From SVEL01 sp017381055 (GTDB taxonomy: Bacteria; Bacillota; Clostridia; Lachnospirales; Lachnospiraceae): a stretch of 64,000 nt of DNA. Within the stretch, counting starts at the first letter, position 1. Every line of letters begins with the position of its first letter. A model generated the notes under the pieces. It worked only from the letters and a program-made list of their open reading frames with translations, was not told the DNA's origin and searched no databases. Positions 35,544-43,645 of the stretch are shown piece by piece. The DNA lies in the NCBI GenBank assembly GCA_036307185.1, contig JAXJYC010000029.1, positions 248,001-312,000 on the forward strand, written 5' to 3'. Both the position numbers and the translations under genes were made by a program.

Positions 35544-35587
35544 CCCTGGTTTTTTTTAACGACAGGATGGTGCAAATGAACTGTCGT
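35544..35587 (-). promoter_or_regulatory. Candidate preQ1-I riboswitch upstream of the queuosine operon
   Basis: A 7-bp stem (35587-35581 with 35565-35559) encloses a 15-nt loop beginning TTC. An A-rich tail ending in CCAGGG follows. This stem/loop/A-tail layout is that of the minimal preQ1-I aptamer, with the loop cytosine available for ligand pairing. The element begins within about 5 nt of the predicted start site and precedes the complete preQ1 pathway and a conditional terminator. The pseudoknot pairing is only partly convincing by eye, so the class is provisional. Confidence 0.65.
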
Positions 35588-35598
35588 AATCATATAAT

Positions 35599-35626
35599 AT
35601 GATAACATATGTTGCTTTTATGTCAA
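35599..35626 (-). promoter_or_regulatory. Promoter of the que operon
   Basis: TTGACA (35626-35621), a 16-bp spacer and TATCAT (35604-35599) predict a start near 35592, right at the 5' edge of the aptamer hairpin. Confidence 0.75.
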
Positions 35627-35657
35627 GATGTTTATATGTAATAACACCTTGTTTTAG

Positions 35658-36926
35658 CTACTTTTCTGTAGTTTTCTCTATCTCAGCATCTACCTTTTCT
35701 TCATTTGCTTCATCAACTGGATTTTTAGCTACTTCTTCTTTGTCACTTATATCTATTATTTTAATTGCATTTCCAGCTTTTACAGCATTTCTCTTATTAA
35801 CATCCTCACGAAGAAGCATATAAATTGTTGAGAAAATCGGAATAAAGATAAGCATTCCTATAACTCCCATAAGACTGCCACCTACACTAACTGCCATAAG
35901 TACCCATAACGAAGGAAGACCTACACTTCCGCCTACTACTCTAGGATAAATAAAGTTACCTTCAATCTGCTGTAATACTAAAAATGTAATAATAAACGCA
36001 AGCATCTTAACTGGTGAAACCATTAAAATTAATAATGCACATATTGCACATCCTATAAATGCTCCAGCAATTGGAATCAGTGCAGTAAAGCCAATAAGTA
36101 CACCAGCAAGAACTGGATAAGGAAGCTTAAGTATAGTCATAACAACAACAAACATTAAACCTAAAATACTTGCTTCTAAACACTGACCTGTGATGAAATT
36201 ATGGAAATTCACACTAAGAAGCTTCACAGTCTTTTTAAGAAAATTGTATTTCTTCTCTTTTAAATATGCTCTCGCAATTCTCTCACACTGCGAAAGAATT
36301 TTCTCCTTCTGAGCCAAAACATAAACTGCAAAGATAACTGAAATGATTCCATTTAAAAAGCCATTTGCAATACTACCTATAATACTTGCAGCTCCAGATA
36401 ATACATTTCCAAACTGATTCTTTACAAAATCAACAACTCCTGAAAGCATACCCGTCCAATCAATTGATTTTGGATCAATCTCTTTTAAATACTTCATAAT
36501 CTTCGGATTATCTTGGAATGTTTTTAAAACCCAATTATACGCTCTATTAAATGCTTCTGGAACAAGTATAATAATCTCCTTTACAGTAGATATAAGCTGT
36601 GGTAAAACGGTTACAATAACAATTGCTACAATTCCGAGCACCAACACAATAGCCAAAAGCATACTCACAACTCGTTTAAACTTATCTGCGGCCTTTCCTT
36701 TCCACTTACCAAGAAGCTTATTTTCTATAGCTTTCATCGGTATATTAATCATAAATGCTATGGCAGCACCAACTATAAAAGGCATAGTTATATCCACGAA
36801 CAAAAGTGCTAATTTTCCTAGTTTTGCACTATACATAACAACAAGAATAATAATCGCACTAAATAAAATTATTTCTCTAATCTGTTTAATTTTCTTTGAG
36901 TCAAATCCTCTATTGTCTCCACCCAT
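35658..36926 (-). CDS. AI-2E family (PerM/YdgG-like) membrane protein
   Basis: The 422-residue protein has about eight membrane helices with the family's two hydrophobic blocks. A long amphipathic middle (about 110-200) and conserved segments such as PVLAGVLIGFTALIPIAGAF and EGNFIYPRVVG are present. The C-terminal tail is highly charged (Glu/Lys). Members are named for autoinducer-2 export, but many act as Na+/H+ antiporters or have unknown roles, so the substrate is open. It is a single-gene unit between tsf and the que operon. Confidence 0.85.
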   Translation of the reverse strand: MGGDNRGFDSKKIKQIREIILFSAIIILVVMYSAKLGKLALLFVDITMPFIVGAAIAFMINIPMKAIENKLLGKWKGKAADKFKRVVSMLLAIVLVLGIVAIVIVTVLPQLISTVKEIIILVPEAFNRAYNWVLKTFQDNPKIMKYLKEIDPKSIDWTGMLSGVVDFVKNQFGNVLSGAASIIGSIANGFLNGIISVIFAVYVLAQKEKILSQCERIARAYLKEKKYNFLKKTVKLLSVNFHNFITGQCLEASILGLMFVVVMTILKLPYPVLAGVLIGFTALIPIAGAFIGCAICALLILMVSPVKMLAFIITFLVLQQIEGNFIYPRVVGGSVGLPSLWVLMAVSVGGSLMGVIGMLIFIPIFSTIYMLLREDVNKRNAVKAGNAIKIIDISDKEEVAKNPVDEANEEKVDAEIEKTTEK

Positions 36927-37033
36927 TTCCTTTATTCCTCCGTTTATTAAATCATATAGATATAATAATACTACAGGGTTTTAGAAAAATCTAGATGATT
37001 TTTCATTTCGCTCATATACAGCTAGCACTATAT

Positions 37034-37068
37034 AAAAATCCCCAAGGAAGTTCAAACACTTCCTTGGG
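37034..37068 (-). terminator. Intrinsic terminator of rpsB-tsf
   Basis: An 11-bp GC-rich stem (37068-37058 with 37051-37041) closes on a 6-nt loop and is followed by GGA and five T. It lies about 40 bp after the tsf stop. Confidence 0.88.
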
Positions 37069-37108
37069 TAAATTCATCTCTTTTATACGTAGCTTGTAGC
37101 TATATTTC

Positions 37109-38206
37109 TTAGTTGCCAGCCATCTGCTTTGCAACTTCTTCTGCAAAGTTCTCTTCCTTCTTCTCGATACCTTCACCTGTCTCAAAACGAACAAACTTCT
37201 TTAATGTAAGCTCTGAACCTGTAGCCTTAGCAACTTCAGCAATATACTGAGCTACTGTCTGCTTACCATCTTCAGCCTTAACATATGTCTGCTCTAATAA
37301 ACAGATATCCTTAAGCTGCTTCTTCATACGTCCATCAACAAGACCTAAGAAAATCTTATTCTCAACGATTTCAGCCTTATCAGCAACAGCGATTTCAGCT
37401 AATGCAGCCTTTGCTTCCTTTGAAAGGAAGTTTACTAAGTACTTATCGTTCTTCTTCTCTTCGTATACAGCAACATCTTCTGCGCCCCATACGTTAGCTG
37501 CCTTCTCAAGTAATCCCTTTAAGATAGGAGCTGGAAGTGTAAATGTATCATTTAAAGCGCTCTCGATTGTGATTTCTCTCATCTTATCAAGCTCGTCTGC
37601 TGAAATCTCTTCCTTTGTAGCAAACTTTGGAGAAAGAGCTGCAATCTGCATTGCAATATTCTTAAGAGCTTCCTTAACATCATCTCCTGTGTTAGCTGTA
37701 GCAGCCTCTACTAATACACCGATCTTACCGCCAGCGTGGATATATGGAACAACAACGCCGTCTGTATCGATCTTGTCAAATCTTCTAATTGTAAGGTTCT
37801 CACCGATAACAGCGATCTTGCTTACTAATTCTTCCTTAACTGTCTTAGACTCATCCTTGATGAACTTCTCTTCTGATAATGCTTCAACAGTTGTTGCATT
37901 AGATGCAATAATCTGCTCAGCGATATCAGCTACGAATGTTCTGAATGTATCATTCTTAGCAACGAAGTCTGTCTCTGAGTTTACTTCTACAATTGCTGCC
38001 TTGTTTCCATCAACATAAGCAAGTACTGTACCCTCAGCTGCGATTCTACCAGCCTTCTTAACAGCTGTAGCCTCACCCTTCTTTCTTAATACTTCAACAG
38101 CTGCATCGAAATCACCCTCTGTCTCAACAAGTGCGTTCTTACATGCCATAACACCAGCGCCTGTCATTTCTCTAAGCTGCTTTACCATAGATGCTGTAAT
38201 TTCCAT
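37109..38206 (-). CDS. tsf: Elongation factor Ts
   Basis: The 365-residue factor recharges EF-Tu with GTP. The N-terminal TGAGVMACKNAL motif, the conserved TDFVAKND and the coiled-coil/core regions are clear. It is longer than the usual ~295-310 residues of Firmicutes EF-Ts; the extra length lies in the second half of the protein (roughly 180-330). It follows rpsB, as in almost all bacteria, with a 110-bp gap that holds a hairpin. Confidence 0.96.
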   Translation of the reverse strand: MEITASMVKQLREMTGAGVMACKNALVETEGDFDAAVEVLRKKGEATAVKKAGRIAAEGTVLAYVDGNKAAIVEVNSETDFVAKNDTFRTFVADIAEQIIASNATTVEALSEEKFIKDESKTVKEELVSKIAVIGENLTIRRFDKIDTDGVVVPYIHAGGKIGVLVEAATANTGDDVKEALKNIAMQIAALSPKFATKEEISADELDKMREITIESALNDTFTLPAPILKGLLEKAANVWGAEDVAVYEEKKNDKYLVNFLSKEAKAALAEIAVADKAEIVENKIFLGLVDGRMKKQLKDICLLEQTYVKAEDGKQTVAQYIAEVAKATGSELTLKKFVRFETGEGIEKKEENFAEEVAKQMAGN

Positions 38207-38248
38207 CTTTATATTCCTCCATATTATAAATTATATTCTTATTTCGTG

Positions 38249-38279
38249 ACAGCTCGAAAATATAATATTTCCGAGCTGT
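38249..38279 (-). ncRNA. Intercistronic hairpin between rpsB and tsf
   Basis: Arms 38249-38256 and 38272-38279 form a perfect 8-bp stem with additional A/T pairing inside. No T run follows on the minus strand, so it is more likely an attenuation, stability or processing element than a full terminator. Confidence 0.5.
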
Positions 38280-38315
38280 TTATATTATTCAATAATAACT
38301 TTTACCAAAAACGAT

Positions 38316-39044
38316 TTACGCCTCTGTTGTCTCCTCAGCTGCTTCCTCTACGTCTACAGCCTCACCCTGGTTAGCTTCGATAACAGCATCTGCCATCTTA
38401 GAAACGATAAGCTTAACTGCTCTGATAGCATCATCATTACCAGGAATGATGTAATCTAACTCTTCTGGATCACAGTTTGTATCACCGATACCGATTAACT
38501 TAATACCAAGTGAATGTGCTTCCTGAACACAGATTCTTTCCTTCTTAGGATCTACAACGAAGATAGCGTCTGGGATCTTCTTCATATCCTTGATACCACC
38601 AAGGTTCTTCTCAAGCTTATCCCACTCCTTCTTAATCTCGATAACTTCCTTCTTTGGAAGAACATCAAATGTACCATCTTCAGCCATAACTTCGATAGCC
38701 TTTAATCTTTCAATTCTTGACTGGATTGTCTTGAAGTTTGTGAGCATACCACCTAACCATCTCTCGTTAACGTAGTACATACCACATCTCTCAGCCTCTG
38801 TCTTAACAGCATCCTGAGCCTGCTTCTTTGTACCAACAAAAAGAACTGTACCGCCCTCAGCTACTACATCAGCGATAGCCTTGTAAGCCTCGTCAACCTT
38901 ACCAACTGACTTCTGTAAGTCGATGATATGGATACCATTTCTCTCTGTGTAGATGTACTCAGCCATCTTAGGGTTCCATCTTCTTGTCTGATGTCCGAAA
39001 TGAACACCTGCCTCAAGTAACTGCTTCATTGAAATAACGCTCAT
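38316..39044 (-). CDS. rpsB: 30S ribosomal protein S2
   Basis: The 242-residue protein matches S2 across its length: LLEAGVHFGHQTRRWNPKM near the start, VLFVGTKKQAQ, ERWLGGMLTNF and IGIGDTNCDP. The C-terminal tail is acidic. It follows the flagellar cluster, as in Bacillus subtilis where sigD-swrB-rpsB are consecutive. The start has a GGAGG site after a roughly 150-nt structured leader. Confidence 0.97.
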   Translation of the reverse strand: MSVISMKQLLEAGVHFGHQTRRWNPKMAEYIYTERNGIHIIDLQKSVGKVDEAYKAIADVVAEGGTVLFVGTKKQAQDAVKTEAERCGMYYVNERWLGGMLTNFKTIQSRIERLKAIEVMAEDGTFDVLPKKEVIEIKKEWDKLEKNLGGIKDMKKIPDAIFVVDPKKERICVQEAHSLGIKLIGIGDTNCDPEELDYIIPGNDDAIRAVKLIVSKMADAVIEANQGEAVDVEEAAEETTEA

Positions 39045-39060
39045 TTTTAATACCTCCGGT

Positions 39061-39190
39061 TTTTAAATAATATTCTTTCACATACTTCCTGTCTTATATA
39101 GACCTCAAAGACCTCGAGCACGGCACCTTTTGAGAATTCATATGTGTGTTTATTGCATTTCCGTGTACTTTTACACAGTCAGCCTTGTTA
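39061..39190 (-). promoter_or_regulatory. rpsB leader with stem-loops (candidate ribosomal protein leader)
   Basis: The region between the upstream terminator and rpsB is non-coding. It contains a direct repeat GAGGTCT-TT-GAGGTCT (about 39116-39100), a small stem GTCT/AGAC (39103-39100 with 39094-39091) and a GC-rich patch near 39110-39126. A weak promoter (TTAAGA-17-TAAAAG) may lie at its upstream end. Autoregulation by S2 is plausible but unproven. Confidence 0.4.
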
Positions 39191-39199
39191 TCTTAACAT

Positions 39200-39228
39200 A
39201 AAAAAAGTCCCTATGCAAGGACTTTTTT
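39200..39228 (-). terminator. Terminator at the end of the flagellar cluster
   Basis: A 10-bp stem (39228-39219 with 39210-39201) with an 8-nt loop and a following T run lies right after the stop of the MltG-like gene. It separates the motility cluster from rpsB. Confidence 0.85.
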
Positions 39229-39235
39229 ACATTTT

Positions 39236-39796
39236 CTAATTTGCATTTGATTTGCGAATAATAAACTCCGCTAACTCTTCATATGACATACTGCTATTTA
39301 CAGTAAATGTTCCATTTTGGATTCTAGACGAATATCCATTATCACACAAATAATCATTAAACTTATCTGCGTCATTTATTATGCCCGCACTTTCAAGCTT
39401 GTTTGACACATCTATAGATGTTGTTCTTGATGTAACTGTAAGTTCATATGTTTTCTGTGGAGTATTATTTTTTGTAGTAGTTTCTTCAGTTGTCTCTTCT
39501 TTTTTTGTTGTTTCTTGTGTAGTTTCTTCCTTTGTTGTGTTTTCTTCTGATGATTTCTCCTCTGAGCTCACTTGGTTAGTTGTTTGTTCCTCTGTAGATT
39601 GCTCATTTAATGTAGTATCATCTGACGAAATTACACTTGATGATGTTTCTTCTGCATCTGGATATATCATTCCTAACTCAGATGCTCTTTCCTTTATCTG
39701 TTTATCGGACATCTTATATGAATACGAAATGAAGAGTATAATCGTAGCAAATAATATGCCTGTACCTAATCCTCTTAAATAATATTTGAGTTTCAT
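39236..39796 (-). CDS. Membrane-anchored protein with MltG/LysM-like domain
   Basis: The 186-residue protein has a short basic N-terminus, one membrane helix (about 8-27) and a long Ser/Thr/Glu-rich stalk (about 48-115, repeated TTKEETTE units). A C-terminal domain (about 118-183, L-x-x-A-G-I-I-x-D-x-x-x-F) resembles the LysM-like N-terminal domain of the endolytic transglycosylase MltG/YceG. The catalytic domain is absent. The stalk would let it span part of the cell wall. It is the last gene before rpsB; its link to motility is positional only. Confidence 0.65.
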   Translation of the reverse strand: MKLKYYLRGLGTGILFATIILFISYSYKMSDKQIKERASELGMIYPDAEETSSSVISSDDTTLNEQSTEEQTTNQVSSEEKSSEENTTKEETTQETTKKEETTEETTTKNNTPQKTYELTVTSRTTSIDVSNKLESAGIINDADKFNDYLCDNGYSSRIQNGTFTVNSSMSYEELAEFIIRKSNAN

Positions 39797-39807
39797 TTTA
39801 GTAGCTC

Positions 39808-40485
39808 CTATCTAGAATTAAATAAATCAATAACTAATCTTACTTCTCCAATACCAAGTCCAAGTTCTTTTGCAATCTCAATATTGCTCTTGCCCTTAGC
39901 ATATAAATCCAAAATCATCTGATTGTTATTGCTAATTTGTCGCTTTCTTACGCTGCTCTTTTTCTCTGGAGCCTTAGTTTCTTCTACACTTTCAGTCTCT
40001 GTAACCACTTCACTGTTTACAACAGGTTCTTCTTTTGATGCTACTACATTTTTCTTTGTCACATCTTTTGCAACATCATTAACAATAGCCATCTTCTTTA
40101 CACTAGCCTTGACTGCTTCAATGTCTCTAATAGTATTCTTTAATACTTCTTCCTTATCATTTAACATATTATATAGAAACATAACTTCATCATGGTTCTG
40201 ATTAATCTTTTCTTGAATATCATTTGAATATTCTCCCATAGCCATGATTTTTTCTGTCGTAAGTTTTTCAATTCTTACTTCCATTTCATCGATTTTGTCG
40301 TCAATAATATTAGCAACCTCTGCTTCCACTTCTCGCTTTACTATCTCTTCTGTTACACTAGTAACATTTACTCCATCGATTATGTCATCCTTCATATCTT
40401 GAGCCATAAGATGTTCAGAGAACAAAAAGCTACATACTACACATATGATTCCTATAATTATCAAACATATATCTAAACCTGTCAT
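39808..40485 (-). CDS. Membrane-anchored coiled-coil/HTH protein (SwrB/YlxL-like by position)
   Basis: The 225-residue protein has one N-terminal membrane helix (about 4-24), a long charged coiled coil (about 45-125), a Val/Glu/Lys-rich disordered segment and a C-terminal helix-turn-helix (about 190-222: DLYAKGKSNIEIAKELGLGI). The same architecture and location (downstream of fliA, upstream of rpsB) is found for SwrB of Bacillus subtilis, which promotes assembly of the flagellar export apparatus. Equivalence is inferred from architecture and synteny, not sequence identity. Confidence 0.6.
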   Translation of the reverse strand: MTGLDICLIIIGIICVVCSFLFSEHLMAQDMKDDIIDGVNVTSVTEEIVKREVEAEVANIIDDKIDEMEVRIEKLTTEKIMAMGEYSNDIQEKINQNHDEVMFLYNMLNDKEEVLKNTIRDIEAVKASVKKMAIVNDVAKDVTKKNVVASKEEPVVNSEVVTETESVEETKAPEKKSSVRKRQISNNNQMILDLYAKGKSNIEIAKELGLGIGEVRLVIDLFNSR

Positions 40486-40509
40486 TTTTTATGCTTCCTT
40501 CTAACTAAA

Positions 40510-40827
40510 TTATATTTTTATATCGAAGCCCCCTTGGCTTTTAACTAACACCTTTTCTTCTGCTTGAGCTTCTTCTTTAACTTTTTTCTTAACTTTAACA
40601 CTAACGTATTCATTACTTCCCTTTTCTTTAGCGTCAAACTTTTGCTGTTCCTTGCTAATGTTTTCCTTACGGATAACATTTTCCGACTTCTGCTGCACTT
40701 CCTTCTGTGTAGTTGCCGCTATATTAGCCTGTTCAACAGCTGGCTTTGTATTTTCTGCATGCTTTATACTAGTCATGTTCTGACTATTTTGAACAGTTCC
40801 TTGTATAACTACTGGCCTTACAATCAT
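40510..40827 (-). CDS. Small hydrophilic hypothetical protein in the flagellar cluster
   Basis: The 105-residue product is rich in Gln, Lys, Glu and Asn, has no membrane helix or signal peptide, and looks mostly disordered. Its last third is strongly charged (KVKKKVKEEAQAEEK). I do not recognise a family. It has a GGAGGG ribosome site, lies 24 bp after fapA and 24 bp before the SwrB-like gene, and so is likely translated as part of this unit. Confidence 0.55.
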   Translation of the reverse strand: MIVRPVVIQGTVQNSQNMTSIKHAENTKPAVEQANIAATTQKEVQQKSENVIRKENISKEQQKFDAKEKGSNEYVSVKVKKKVKEEAQAEEKVLVKSQGGFDIKI

Positions 40828-40851
40828 ACTATCCCTCCATTAAAATCAACA

Positions 40852-42450
40852 CTAAAATGATAAAGGTTTAATCTCACCTTTCTGCTTCATAAACTTAACA
40901 TGTGCTAAATCCTCATGGATTAAAATATAGTCTCCCGCAATAACAATCTTTGTACCTGCATGTACATCACTATTTATCTGTATTTTTGCATGAGCATTAC
41001 TTGCTAACTGCTCTGAAAGATTAGAATACTCGTCTGACAATTTCTTAATTTCAGCATCAAGAAGTATCATATTCTTAGTAAACTGTGGTATAAGTGACAT
41101 TTTCTCTGGCTCTAATATACCCATTTCCTGTTTTTTTCTCATAAGCTGAACGAGTTGATCAAACTTTGTTCTCTCCTCTGTCTTTTCAGTTATAAGTGTC
41201 TTTATCTCTGACATTCTTGCTGCAACAGTAGGATCTGTTCCTACTTCAACCTCTGTTGTAGTTCCCATTGCTGATCCTATTCGTGTAGCCTCAATAAGTA
41301 CGGATGAGCGAACCTTTCCGCCCATAATATTGCCATTCTTTCCTCTAACGTAAATATCTCCCTTTGCCATTACATTACTATGTAGGATAGTATCTGTTTC
41401 GATATAACCTTCTGCACTAACATCAGCGCTTTCGATAAACTTAGATATAAGATTACCCTTACATACCAATTTACCTTTTCCCATACCCTGGATACCTCTG
41501 TGTAAAATAATGTCTCCATCTGCATATATACTAGCACCTTCAACTACACCAAATATTTCAACATTTCCATTTGCATGTACTGAGAAACCAGTTCTTACAT
41601 TACCTTTTATAGTAACTGAACCATTATATTCAATATCACCTGTTGAATTATCGACATCTGCTGGCACATCATAGTTATCTGATACAAATACTCTATCTCC
41701 CTCTAAAGTAGCATGTCCATCTACTAAGGAAATAAGCTGTAATCCATCCTCGGTTAACTCAATATTTTTACCATGTTTAAGAACCATTCTCTCAACTCTT
41801 GCTGGTCTAACTTGAGCACCATATATATCTACACCCGGTGTTCCTAAATCTTCTTTTGTAAGCACAGCTAATACATCACCTTTAGATACATGGCTAATAT
41901 TATCTAAGTGATGGAAATCTACAGAACCATCATCCTTAAGTCTAGGCTTTGCAGTCTTATCAGTTTTAAACTTATACTCAATTGACGCATTATGTCCTTG
42001 AATCGGTTTTGTTCCAAGAGCTACTACAACATTTGTACAATATTCTGGTTCTAACTCATGTTTCTTTAATGCCTCAGTAACAATACCTGTATTGATCTTT
42101 AATGCCTTTAAATCACGTTCAAATTCATCTGCATCTGCTCTTTTTCTACCCTCACTAGGTGGATAAAATCTAGCTACAGCATACATCTTATCAGGTGTAA
42201 CCTTAACCTTCATAATCTCATCTACTGGGTGAGTTGTTTCATTACATATCGTTATCTTAACTGGCTCCTTTGCAGTTAAAATTGTCTCATTAATAAGCTT
42301 GAGATTATAATTTTCTATATGTCTATCAGCAAGATACTCTATAACCTCATCTATCTTTAAGGCTTCTCCTCCATCAACTGGTGGAAAATACTTCAACCCA
42401 ACACTTGCCTCTCTAATATCTAATTGAAAATAACTATTCTTCTGTGCCAT
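40852..42450 (-). CDS. fapA: FapA family protein (DUF342)
   Basis: The protein of about 532 residues has an N-terminal region with DUF342 features (FYPPSEGRKRADADEF near 105). A right-handed beta-helix core follows (about 240-400), with repeated G-x-I/V turns like those of bactofilins and MinC C-domains. A helical coiled-coil section (about 405-480) and a short beta tail complete it. DUF342 proteins occur in flagellar operons and are implicated in polar localisation or assembly. I chose the ATG at 42450, with GGAG upstream, over one seven codons earlier. Confidence 0.85.
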   Translation of the reverse strand: MAQKNSYFQLDIREASVGLKYFPPVDGGEALKIDEVIEYLADRHIENYNLKLINETILTAKEPVKITICNETTHPVDEIMKVKVTPDKMYAVARFYPPSEGRKRADADEFERDLKALKINTGIVTEALKKHELEPEYCTNVVVALGTKPIQGHNASIEYKFKTDKTAKPRLKDDGSVDFHHLDNISHVSKGDVLAVLTKEDLGTPGVDIYGAQVRPARVERMVLKHGKNIELTEDGLQLISLVDGHATLEGDRVFVSDNYDVPADVDNSTGDIEYNGSVTIKGNVRTGFSVHANGNVEIFGVVEGASIYADGDIILHRGIQGMGKGKLVCKGNLISKFIESADVSAEGYIETDTILHSNVMAKGDIYVRGKNGNIMGGKVRSSVLIEATRIGSAMGTTTEVEVGTDPTVAARMSEIKTLITEKTEERTKFDQLVQLMRKKQEMGILEPEKMSLIPQFTKNMILLDAEIKKLSDEYSNLSEQLASNAHAKIQINSDVHAGTKIVIAGDYILIHEDLAHVKFMKQKGEIKPLSF

Positions 42451-42507
42451 ATACCTACTCCTATTTCTCATTTCACTGCATACGTACTTATAGTATATAC
42501 GAGCAAC

Positions 42508-42541
42508 AAAAAAGGTGCAAGACCTTTTTAATGTCTTGCAC
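42508..42541 (-). terminator. Terminator between fliA and fapA
   Basis: A perfect 9-bp stem (42541-42533 with 42523-42515) with a 9-nt loop is followed by C and six T, 21 bp after the fliA stop. It predicts that fapA and the three small genes below it are expressed less than, or separately from, the fliA transcript. Confidence 0.88.
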
Positions 42542-42561
42542 TGATTTTCATAAAATTCATA

Positions 42562-43329
42562 CTATAATCCAAAAACATATCCAGCAGCAGAACCTAATTT
42601 TGTCTTCATTTTCTGCAACGCTCTTGTATGAAGCTGAGAGATTCTTGACTCTGAAACCTCAAGTACAAGGCTTATTTCCTTCAATGTTAATTCTTCATAA
42701 TAATATAGCAAAATAACTTTCTTTTCTCTATCTGTAAGAGTTTCTAAGGATTCTGCTAAAAGTTTCTTTAATTCATCCTTTTCAATAACTTCTTCTGGTG
42801 TTTCGAAGGTATTTACTCCCACAGACTCAACATTTTTTTCTCCACTTGTGTCTACAAACTCATCTAAAGATATTACATTTGTAACATTAGCCTGCCCCTG
42901 CCAGTTGAGTAGCTCATCTTCACTAATTCCGATTTCTTTAGCTAATTCCTCATCTGTTGCTGGTCTACCAAGCTCCAATTCCAACTTATTCATCGCAGCA
43001 TCTATTTTCTTCTGCTTCTGTCTTAGTGAACGGGGAATCCAATCCATCTTCCTTATCTGATCTAATACAGCGCCTCGTATTCTAAGACTTGCATATGTCT
43101 CAAATTTAATACCTTTGCCATAATCAAATTTATCTATGGCATCTATTAAACCAAAGACACCATAGCCTACTAAATCATCATATTCAACATTGTAACCAAG
43201 ATACATACTTAACCTTCCGGCAACAATCTTTACTAATGGAGCATATTCAATTATTAATTTTTCTCTAACTTCAGCTGTTCGACGTCTCGAATATTCTTCC
43301 CAAAGTTTGTTCTTTTCTGTTTCTGTCAT
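42562..43329 (-). CDS. fliA: RNA polymerase sigma factor for flagellar operon (sigma-28/SigD)
   Basis: The 255-residue sigma-70 family protein has region 2 (YNVEYDDLVGYGVFGLIDAI; RIRGAVLDQIRKMDWIPRS), region 3 (GRPATDEELAKEIGI) and region 4 (LTLKEISLVLEVSESRISQL). The RKMDWIPRSLR segment is typical of FliA/SigD. It directs transcription of late flagellar, motility and chemotaxis genes. No flgM anti-sigma gene is within the window. It lies near the end of the che block, as in Bacillus subtilis. Confidence 0.96.
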   Translation of the reverse strand: MTETEKNKLWEEYSRRRTAEVREKLIIEYAPLVKIVAGRLSMYLGYNVEYDDLVGYGVFGLIDAIDKFDYGKGIKFETYASLRIRGAVLDQIRKMDWIPRSLRQKQKKIDAAMNKLELELGRPATDEELAKEIGISEDELLNWQGQANVTNVISLDEFVDTSGEKNVESVGVNTFETPEEVIEKDELKKLLAESLETLTDREKKVILLYYYEELTLKEISLVLEVSESRISQLHTRALQKMKTKLGSAAGYVFGL

Positions 43330-43333
43330 CTAG

Positions 43334-43627
43334 TTACACCTGTTCCCCCTCTGAAGTTTCCTCTGGTGCCACATCACTTTCTTCATTATTTTCTGTAGCC
43401 TCATCGCCTTCTTCTTCGGTTTCTGAATCTTCATCCACCTTAGTTACAAACAATACCTTGTTTATAATTATTCTAATAATGGCTCCAACGATGTAAAAAA
43501 CTATCAATGCCACCAATACAAATAAAAATATTTCATATGTTTCATAAGGATTAAGCATTGTAAATATACACGCTATCAATCCACCTAACAATGATACTAT
43601 TGAAGGTATATATTTAGTTCTTTCCAT
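43334..43627 (-). CDS. Small membrane protein between cheD and fliA
   Basis: The product (about 97 residues) has two membrane helices (about 9-25 and 31-52) and a strongly acidic C-terminal tail (Glu/Asp-rich from about 65 on). No family is recognised. I chose the ATG at 43627, with GGGTGG 8 nt upstream; a GTG four codons earlier is inside that site. Its stop lies 4 bp before the fliA start, so it is translated within the che-fliA transcript. Confidence 0.65.
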   Translation of the reverse strand: MERTKYIPSIVSLLGGLIACIFTMLNPYETYEIFLFVLVALIVFYIVGAIIRIIINKVLFVTKVDEDSETEEEGDEATENNEESDVAPEETSEGEQV

Positions 43628-43645
43628 CGTTTTCACCACCCTTTT

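Noticed and set aside
35658..36926. AI-2 exporter as a quorum-sensing system
   Set aside because: The family name alone is weak evidence; no luxS, lsr or sensor genes are in the window.
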